A stretch of DNA of 5,713 nucleotides from CAZOGW01 sp964579415. GTDB taxonomy: Bacteria > Actinomycetota > Acidimicrobiia > Spongiisociales > UBA5794. Under the pieces are notes generated by a model, which searched no databases, had not been told where the DNA came from, and saw only the letters and a program-made list of their open reading frames with translations. The stretch spans positions 1 through 5,713 of the forward strand of contig CAZOGW010000162.1 in assembly GCA_964579415.1 (NCBI GenBank). The letters run 5' to 3'. This document shows, in pieces, positions 1 through 4,109 of the stretch. Every line of letters begins with the position of its first letter. The stretch's first letter is position 1. The position numbers and the translations under genes were made by a program.

Positions 1-2
1 TG

Positions 3-122
3 CGGATACTCGACGCACGGCTACTGCTGCGCCGGGCACCAGTCCAGAGCGAGCCCCGGCGACGGCTCACCCCCGAGCCCGAGCGCACATGGGGCAGCCC
101 CAGCCGCTACGACAACGAGTAG
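3..122 (+). CDS. Possible 3' end of an unknown gene (partial)
   Basis: A reading frame open from the left edge ends at TAG 120-122, five bases before the hairpin at 128-169, which is a normal gene-end layout. It would encode the last 39 residues of a protein, hydrophilic and rich in Arg, Pro and Glu, ending in SRYDNE. Third codon positions are mostly G or C (about 32 of 39 codons), as expected here. A second frame starting at base 1 is also G/C-rich at third positions over its first 28 codons and has a Cys/His-rich start (CGYSTHGYCCAGHQ), but it runs into the hairpin and stops at 154-156. I prefer the frame ending at 122 for its stop position. No family is recognisable, and the frame choice is uncertain. 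Confidence 0.35.
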   Translation, partial: RILDARLLLRRAPVQSEPRRRLTPEPERTWGSPSRYDNE

Positions 123-127
123 GAGAA

Positions 128-169
128 GCCTATGGAGGGGTCAGCCATCCGGCTGACCCCTCCATAGGC
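128..169. terminator. Strong bidirectional hairpin terminator
   Basis: This is a perfect 19-bp inverted repeat, 128-146 against 151-169, around the 4-base loop ATCC. After one mismatch (127/170) the pairing resumes for a few more base pairs (124-126 with 171-173). It lies between the putative plus-strand gene end at 122 and the minus-strand HTH gene ending at 198, so it can terminate both. There is no long T tract on either side, which is common for terminators in GC-rich actinobacteria. The location and perfect stem make a terminator much more likely than an operator. Confidence 0.8.
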
Positions 170-197
170 CTCTTCGCATGTTGAGGGACGCGAGCCG

Positions 198-503
198 TCA
201 GATCAGGCTCAGCAGGCGGCACTGCGCGTCCACGATCGCTCGAGCCTGACCGATCGCCCTCACATCCCCGCCCAGCGCCCGCTCCCACACAGCCGCCAAC
301 AGGGCATCCAGACGCTCCAGGTTCAGTTGCCGGTACTGGGCGACGTCCTCGGCCTCACGGGCGCTCAGAGCGGCCCTCACAGCCTTCCACGCCCCGCTCC
401 TGTTGGCGTAGCCAAGCTCCACGGCCACCTGGTCGTACGTCAGCCCCGAGGAGGCCAACTCGACTGCACGAGCGCGCTTCTCCAGCACAGCGGTTGTGGG
501 CAT
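198..503 (-). CDS. Small helix-turn-helix protein, phage small-terminase-like
   Basis: This encodes 101 residues from MPTTAVLEKRARAVELA to LLSLI. Residues 10-45 form a predicted helix-turn-helix: a first helix (RARAVELASSG), the LTYDQVAVELGYANRSG turn and recognition segment, then a helix (AWKAVRAALSAREAEDV). The rest is a long helix with LERLDALLAAVWERALGGDVRAIGQARAIVD. That 'ERLDALL..W..ALGGD..AI' block is, from memory, typical of small DNA-binding proteins in actinophages and actinobacterial prophages, often annotated as HTH proteins or small terminase subunits. The start at 503 is chosen because GGGGAGG lies six bases upstream of the ATG. An in-frame ATG at 545 has no such site. The protein stops abruptly after the helix, where relatives usually continue. 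No large terminase lies in the window, so a packaging role is unproven; DNA binding is the safer call. Confidence 0.75.
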   Translation of the reverse strand: MPTTAVLEKRARAVELASSGLTYDQVAVELGYANRSGAWKAVRAALSAREAEDVAQYRQLNLERLDALLAAVWERALGGDVRAIGQARAIVDAQCRLLSLI

Positions 504-508
504 CGCTG

Positions 509-515
509 CCTCCCC
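509..515 (-). promoter_or_regulatory. Ribosome binding site deciding the HTH start
   Basis: Read on the minus strand, GGGGAGG at 509-515 precedes the ATG at 503-501 with five to six bases between. It is a near-perfect anti-16S match and is the reason for preferring the 503 start over the in-frame ATG at 545, which is preceded by GATCCCACGACA with no Shine-Dalgarno match. Confidence 0.75.
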
Positions 516-620
516 GACCGACGACGGAATGGCTACGGAACCCATTGTCGTGGGATCTCAACGCCGGCGGGGCAAAGGAATCAAGACTCGTAGACGGGGA
601 CACCATGGAGCGGCCAGGAG

Positions 621-765
621 ATGGAGAGGCGAGTCGTCAAGATCCTCTGCAACCCGGACACTTTGCATTGGCCGATGGATGAGCGACGCGGTGCGGGACC
701 GCCTCTACGAGCAATCAGAGCACCATGGCCGCCTGCTGTACCGGGGGCTTAGGACGCCTCTGTGA
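621..765 (+). pseudogene. Possible decayed small gene, ribbon-helix-helix-like fragment
   Basis: An ATG at 621 opens MERRVVKILCNPDTLHWPMDE with good third-position bias. Near 679 the better-looking frame shifts to MSDAVRDRLYEQSEHHGRLL and ends at TGA 763-765. The segment VRDRLYEQSEHHGRLL resembles the second helix of FitA/CopG-type ribbon-helix-helix antitoxins, which commonly read like 'VRDRLRERAAxHGRSL'. Neither part is a full domain and no toxin follows, so at best this is a remnant. The similarity is from memory of the family pattern and is short. AGGAG directly abuts the 621 ATG, which is too close for a normal start. It could equally be a chance open frame. Confidence 0.25.
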
Positions 766-988
766 CCCGCTCATGCAACCACAGCCATCCGCTGCAACGG
801 CAGCAAACGCGAACTAGGCACCACGGGGCTGCTGGAGCCCAGGACCCAGCACCCGCCTGTGCGGTCGGGACGTCAGCCTGCCCCCCGGCCCTGGCCCAAG
901 AGGCTGATAGATCTCCTCTCGATCTGTCGCATCGCACTACCCACGTCCAGGACGGACCAGGCACGGACGTGCACCTGCCACACTCACC

Positions 989-1003
989 GCGTGGTAACCA
1001 CGC
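989..1003. promoter_or_regulatory. Inverted repeat over the Abi-like gene start
   Basis: GCGTGGT (989-995) and ACCACGC (997-1003) form a perfect 7-bp inverted repeat around a single A. It overlaps the proposed GTG start at 991. A repeat here could be an operator, or could occlude the start of a leaderless message. This is one short site with no second copy seen, so function is speculative. Confidence 0.3.
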
Positions 1004-1686
1004 CGCCGACGAAGTCGTCTGCCAGGGAGATCACCGAGGCTGCGATCGAAGGCTCAGCAGGGCTGATTCCAGTTGTCGGTAGCCCTCTGGCTGTCGCGTT
1101 CGCTCTCACGATGGGATGGGCCTACAACAAGCGGATGACCGCCTGGCTCGAAGGTTTGGCCGAAGCTGTCACGGAGCTCCAGGAGCAGTCCGCAGAATGG
1201 ACCTTTGAGGCGCTGGCCCAGGATGAGGTGTTCGTGGACGCTGTTGCTGCCGCTAGCCGGGCTGCCCAGGCCACCCATAGCGCCGAGAAGCTGGCGGCCC
1301 TGCGCAACGGGGTGCTCAACAGCTTGGCTGCCGATGCCCCGTCTCTGGATGAGCAGGCGCGCTTCTTCCGGTTGATCGAGGAGTTCACGCCTGCGCATCT
1401 GCGGCTGCTCTCGTTCCTGGATGAGCCAGGCCGATTCTTCGACGAGGCAGGAGTCGCAAGACCGACCCTCATGATGGGCGGCAGATCGTCCTTGCTCCAA
1501 GAGCTCCCGGAATTCCGGGACCGCCGCGATTGGTACGACCTGTTGAGCAACGACATGGCAGCAGCGATGCTGACCAACCACGGTGGGCTGCACGTCACTC
1601 AGAGCGGTGCCAGCCTCTGGGAGCCCGCCACTAGCCCGCTCGGCAAGAGGTTCCTCGCGTTCATCCGCCAGGCCCCGGCCAAGTAG
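991..1686 (+). CDS. Abi-alpha/DUF4393-like helical protein, possible defence role
   Basis: With a GTG start at 991 this encodes 231 residues. Residues 21-43 are a hydrophobic, Gly/Pro-containing helix (GSAGLIPVVGSPLAVAFALT), followed by a long amphipathic helix (residues 45-70). A helical bundle covers 72-145, including FRLIEEFTPAHLRLLSFLDEP. The C-terminus (about 178-225) looks like a winged helix and ends in SPLGKRFLAFI, like the 'TPLGxxFLxFI' ending of a widespread bacterial family. The order 'glycine-rich hydrophobic helix, helical bundle, LxxLTPxHLxLLxFL' recalls the Abi_alpha (DUF4393) group, which has been linked to abortive infection; this link is from memory. The start is uncertain. 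No ribosome binding site precedes 991, so a leaderless message is possible. The frame is open back to GTG 859, but that extension reads like non-coding sequence. An ATG at 1111 would cut the hydrophobic helix. Confidence 0.7.
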   Translation: MVTTPPTKSSAREITEAAIEGSAGLIPVVGSPLAVAFALTMGWAYNKRMTAWLEGLAEAVTELQEQSAEWTFEALAQDEVFVDAVAAASRAAQATHSAEKLAALRNGVLNSLAADAPSLDEQARFFRLIEEFTPAHLRLLSFLDEPGRFFDEAGVARPTLMMGGRSSLLQELPEFRDRRDWYDLLSNDMAAAMLTNHGGLHVTQSGASLWEPATSPLGKRFLAFIRQAPAK

Positions 1687-2007
1687 GCGCGGACAGGGCC
1701 ATCTCGCGGGTGTGACTCGTGTGGCTCCTACTCCGAGGCGGCAGCTGGATGCCCACCCCGCCGCCAGGGCGCGTGGGTCAACGCAGTGCATCGGAGTTGC
1801 CATCCGATACCGCACCACCTACATCCCCTCAGGAACTGTCCGACCGTGACGAGTAGTGGATGGGAGCGTGCCCGGAAGCACTCCCTTGTGGGGCACATCA
1901 CGGATCAACGAGGTTCCACCCCCTCTCCCAACGGGTACGACTGAGACAAGACCTTTGGTTGCTGTGCGCGAGCCCCGACCAACCCCGGGAAGAGCTGAGG
2001 AGACGTC
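1687..2007. other. Intergenic gap before the secreted-protein gene
   Basis: These 321 bases contain no convincing gene. A possible stem is GGGAG+TGC (1862-1866, 1869-1871) pairing with GCACTCCC (1878-1885), with a two-base bulge and a six-base loop. It could be a weak terminator or leader structure. The promoter of the 2008 gene is probably here but no clear -35/-10 pair stands out. The open plus-strand frame 1583-1849 is a shadow running out of the Abi-like gene and I do not count it. Confidence 0.4.
1997..2002 (+). promoter_or_regulatory. Ribosome binding site of the secreted-protein gene
   Basis: GAGGAG ends five bases before ATG 2008. It is a strong anti-16S match at normal spacing. It fixes the start, and with it the signal peptide, of the downstream gene, and excludes the overlapping ATG-started frames near 1856-1860. 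Confidence 0.8.
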
Positions 2008-3054
2008 ATGGGCAGAGGGAAGATCCGGCGCGGCGTCGTGGGGCTGGTCGGTCTCACGAGTGTTACTGCCGCCACCCTGGGGGGCTTCGCGGCAGCGGGA
2101 TCTGCGGCGGGAGAAGGCTCAGATACCCAAACCGCCAAGTCGGCGTCGACGGCCCCGCTCTCAAGGGACTCGATCGCGATCTGCGAGTACGGCCGACAAG
2201 TCTCCGAGGAGCACGGAGACCTGCTGCACAGCGCGGCCACCAGAGGTGGATACCTGTTCGGAGATTGGCAGAGCCTCCAGTTCAGGAAGGACGTGGCAGG
2301 TGCGGTCAACGTCGTCAGCGACCCCCTGGACCCGCTGTGGCGCATGTGGATAACGGGCGTGTCGCCGATGGGCGATGAGGCCGCCGCCGGTCACCTCCGG
2401 CCCGACACTGCTGCCACGGGCCTCCAAACGCTGTCGGACATCGAGGCGATCTGCGACACGGCCCCAGAAGCGGGAGGCACTTCCTCCGCACAGAGTCAGG
2501 CCGAGTCTCCGGTCACTCTCGTCTCCAGCTGCGAGTGGGGGAAGACAGAGAATCACTGGACATCCGAGGGCCAATACACAAGAACGACCTTCGCCGCTGA
2601 CTGTGGGGGGCCTGGCTCTCTCAAGGCTGAGGGGCACGTCAAGTTCCCCGAGACCGACAGTAACTCCGGAGCAACCTCTGACTCGGCAGTGTTCTTCCTC
2701 ACCGGCACGATCGGAGAGACGTCATTCGCCCTGAGCAGCCCCAGCGACGGCTCCCGCTGGGAGGGGACCCTGGGCGGGCAGCACGTCTCCATGGTCGTAG
2801 AGCGCACGGATGACGCATGGAACGTCACCTCCGGATCGCGCGTGGGTGAAGCGGACCTCACGGCCAAGGGCCCCCAGGCGAACATCAATGAGAACGCGAT
2901 GGGACCCGATGACTACCTCCGGTGGGACAACCCGAGCCCCGTCGACGTCACCCTGAGTGTCAGCCCGGAGAACGTCGATCCCAACGAAGTGGGAGCCCTC
3001 TGCAATCTCATGACAGTCGGCGTTCCCTGGTCGGGCATGACGTTCTGGGAATGA
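2008..3054 (+). CDS. Secreted two-domain protein of unknown function
   Basis: This encodes 348 residues. MGRGKIRR is a basic n-region, followed by a hydrophobic stretch (9-30) and an Ala-rich likely signal-peptidase site around 30-34, so export is well supported. The RR pair is only a weak Tat-like motif. A Ser/Thr-rich linker leads to a probably helical domain (about 51-152) whose ends carry Cys59 (AICEYG) and Cys149 (AICDTA), which could form a disulfide. After a low-complexity linker (153-168), residues 170-348 look beta-rich with many Gly, Thr, Ser and Trp. Cys175 and Cys199 may pair, leaving Cys332 single. There is no lipobox, sortase signal or C-terminal membrane helix, so free secretion is likely. 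No family is recognised and no catalytic motif is visible. The stop overlaps the mini-ORF start (ATGA, 3051-3054), suggesting coupling to the membrane protein at 3158. Confidence 0.85.
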   Translation: MGRGKIRRGVVGLVGLTSVTAATLGGFAAAGSAAGEGSDTQTAKSASTAPLSRDSIAICEYGRQVSEEHGDLLHSAATRGGYLFGDWQSLQFRKDVAGAVNVVSDPLDPLWRMWITGVSPMGDEAAAGHLRPDTAATGLQTLSDIEAICDTAPEAGGTSSAQSQAESPVTLVSSCEWGKTENHWTSEGQYTRTTFAADCGGPGSLKAEGHVKFPETDSNSGATSDSAVFFLTGTIGETSFALSSPSDGSRWEGTLGGQHVSMVVERTDDAWNVTSGSRVGEADLTAKGPQANINENAMGPDDYLRWDNPSPVDVTLSVSPENVDPNEVGALCNLMTVGVPWSGMTFWE

Positions 3055-3161
3055 ACCTAAGCCGGAACCAGCGACCAGGCACCGAGCGATACCACCTTTC
3101 TCAGAAGGGTGGGCAGTACGGCTTCATGACCTCACCAACAAACAAAGAGAACACAGAATGA
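3051..3161 (+). CDS. 36-residue mini-ORF bracketed by ATGA overlaps
   Basis: The ATG at 3051 overlaps the secreted-protein stop (ATGA 3051-3054), and the TGA at 3159-3161 overlaps the start of the membrane-protein gene (ATGA 3158-3161). The peptide runs from MNLSRNQRPGTERYH to MTSPTNKENTE. It is hydrophilic and has no signal, membrane segment or cysteine. About 23 of 36 codons end in G or C, lower than neighbouring genes, and the last dozen codons are A-rich. Only a weak GGGA precedes the start, but reinitiation after the upstream stop would not need a strong site. Either this is a real small gene, or a coupling ORF that carries ribosomes to 3158, or chance. A second in-frame ATG at 3126 would give an 11-residue version. 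A hairpin (3092-3112) lies inside. Confidence 0.4.
   Translation: MNLSRNQRPGTERYHLSQKGGQYGFMTSPTNKENTE
3092..3112 (+). terminator. Hairpin between exported-protein genes; weak terminator or leader stem
   Basis: CCACCTTTC (3092-3100) pairs with GAAGGGTGG (3104-3112) around a TCA loop, giving a nine-pair stem with one T-G wobble. No T tract follows. It sits 38 bases after the secreted-protein stop and 46 bases before the membrane-protein start. It could be a leaky terminator, an mRNA processing or stability element, or a translational control stem inside the mini-ORF. Confidence 0.4.
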
Positions 3162-3679
3162 TTGATTCAATTTCTTCGGCGACGAAGGGCGGCAGCGAGT
3201 CCACCGGGATTTGGAAGCACGATCTGCTCCGGAACCGGCGGTCGTGGGCTGCTGGCATCGTAGGCGCAACTGTCTGTGTCGTGTTGCTGGCCACCGCCAC
3301 TTCTTCGGGAAGCGATGACTCGTACCCTGATGCTGCCGTACGAGCGAGAGATCTACTCGCGGATGTAAACAAGTTCCATTGGGCCATCGGCGAGGAACAG
3401 GTTCTCCCCACTTCTCTTCGCGCGGACTCCGTAGTGGGGTCGAGGGCATATGTCGGCTACCGAGAGCCATACGAGGTTGGCAGCGATATCGAGCCGGGCA
3501 CATACTGGAGCGTCGGGAACGGCGACTGGGCTCGCCTGGATGCCAGTGGCAACGCCGTGGAAGCGGGTGACCCACCGAATGGCGAGACACTGGCTGTCGA
3601 GGTAGTCACTATCCTGCCCACGGACGCCTACTTCGTGACGCATGAGATGGGCCATTGGGTCCCCTTCGACCCGAAGTAG
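3158..3679 (+). CDS. Membrane-anchored protein with VGxDIxPGTY domain
   Basis: This encodes 173 residues. A hydrophilic N-terminus (1-28, ending LLRNRR) precedes one membrane helix (about 30-48, SWAAGIVGATVCVVLLATA), so the rest is probably outside the membrane. Cys40 is not in a lipobox, since Val rather than Gly/Ala/Ser precedes it. The extracellular part has a helix (58-80) and then, from about 104, YEVGSDIEPGTYWSVGNGDWARL and VVTILPTDAYFVTHEMGHW. This matches a pattern I recall from many actinobacterial secreted proteins and lipoproteins ('YxVGxDIxPGTYxS...CYWARL...VTIxPTDxxFxTxGCGxW') of unknown function. The paired cysteines usual in that pattern are absent. The start is supported by reading frame and the ATGA overlap; AAAGAGA (3144-3150) is a weak binding site. 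The first 60 bases around the start are unusually A/T-rich for this window. Confidence 0.8.
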   Translation: MIDSISSATKGGSESTGIWKHDLLRNRRSWAAGIVGATVCVVLLATATSSGSDDSYPDAAVRARDLLADVNKFHWAIGEEQVLPTSLRADSVVGSRAYVGYREPYEVGSDIEPGTYWSVGNGDWARLDASGNAVEAGDPPNGETLAVEVVTILPTDAYFVTHEMGHWVPFDPK

Positions 3680-3774
3680 CGCAGTTGCCACTGCCAGGCC
3701 ATCAGCATCGTCGCGGATCGCGATTCCAGCCACTCGGCCACATGCGCTCTACTCAAGAGAACAGACGACCGGGC

Positions 3775-3790
3775 GGCTGCGGCCGCAGCC
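3775..3790. terminator. 16-bp palindrome in convergent gap, possible terminator
   Basis: GGCTGCGGCCGCAGCC is a perfect palindrome that can form a six-pair stem with a GGCC loop. It lies in the 176-base gap between the plus-strand gene ending at 3679 and the minus-strand zinc-ribbon frame ending at 3856, where a shared terminator is expected. No T tract flanks it. A smaller hairpin, TCGCG-GAT-CGCGA, is at 3711-3723. Confidence 0.45.
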
Positions 3791-3855
3791 CGAGCAACAT
3801 CGGACGTTGCGTTTCCAGGCTTGGTTTCCTGCTCCAGTCATGACCTCCTCGTCCC

Positions 3856-4109
3856 TCAGGCCACGACGTGGGTGGGGGTCGGCCTGGTGGTGCAACGTCC
3901 GCATCGCTCGTCGGTGTCACCGGGCATAGCGAGGATGGGCGCGCCACACCCGGCGCAGCAGCCTTTGACGAAGCCGCCGTCTCGCCATGCGGGCTTCAGC
4001 CGTTGGAGCACCGGGGGCTTGATTGCAGAGGCGGGGTCGCCCAGTCCTGCCCCTCGTGCCCTTAGACTTCGTCGTCTTCCTTCCCAAGATCCGTCACCAG
4101 ATTTGTCAC
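3856..4109 (-). pseudogene. Zinc-ribbon small protein, probably frameshifted at its 5' end
   Basis: The 3' part reads well on the minus strand: from about 4035 down to TGA at 3856 it encodes PASAIKPPVLQRLKPAWRDGGFVKG, then CCAGC, APILAMPGDTDER, CGRC and a TRPTPTHVVA tail. The CAGC and CGRC pairs are a plausible zinc ribbon. Upstream the coding signal is in another frame: GTG 4109 overlaps the ATPase stop (TAGTG) and gives MTNLVTDLGKEDDEV, then TAA (4062-4064), then GHEGQDWATPPLQSS, which has strong third-position G/C bias up to about 4020. The natural reading is an original gene starting at 4109 that now carries a stop and a frameshift. Alternatives are an intact 89-residue protein from ATG 4125, which has GGGAGGAG ten bases upstream but an N-terminus that does not look coding, or a short 51-residue form from GTG 4011. 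It is the last gene of the replication operon. A nucleic-acid-binding role is inferred from the ribbon only. Confidence 0.5.

Larger units (their letters stand above)
504..990. other. Divergent intergenic gap with ORF debris
   Basis: These 487 bases separate the minus-strand HTH gene and the plus-strand Abi-like gene, so promoters for both should lie here. No convincing -35/-10 pair was found. Short weak hairpins occur at 791-804 (GCTGC/GCAGC) and 826-840 (GGGCT/AGCCC). Plus-strand fragments at 621-765 have codon-like composition but change frame. Several other open frames cross the gap but have unconvincing composition and no ribosome binding sites. I see no RNA gene. Confidence 0.5.

Noticed and set aside
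859..990. N-terminal extension of the Abi-like protein from GTG 859
   Set aside because: The extension adds 44 residues such as RTCTCHTHR with no ribosome binding site or domain character. GTG 991 keeps the whole recognisable protein.
1054..1818. Long minus-strand open frame (254 codons) opposite the Abi-like gene, and a second one at 1122-1598
   Set aside because: They are antisense to a gene with clear family-like features. Their translations are rich in Arg, Ser and Pro without domain structure, as expected for shadow frames in GC-rich DNA.
1583..1849. Plus-strand frame running out of the Abi-like gene into the gap
   Set aside because: Its first third overlaps the Abi-like gene in another frame, it has no ribosome binding site, and its translation is low-complexity Arg/Ser/Pro.
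3272..3283. Possible lipoprotein cysteine (GATVC) in the membrane protein at 3158
   Set aside because: Val precedes the cysteine, which does not fit a lipobox, and the cysteine lies in the middle of the hydrophobic helix. A transmembrane anchor fits better.
3721..3742. Minus-strand stretch resembling a tRNA D-arm (GGCCGAGTGGCTGGAATCG)
   Set aside because: No acceptor stem, anticodon arm or T-arm (GGTTCGAATCC) could be placed around it, so it is not a tRNA and there is no basis to call it an attachment site.
4086..4109. Imperfect 12-base tandem repeat (GTGACAAATCTG / GTGACGGATCTT on the minus strand) as iterons
   Set aside because: Only two copies with three mismatches, lying inside the likely start of the zinc-ribbon gene. 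This is not enough for a replication origin.
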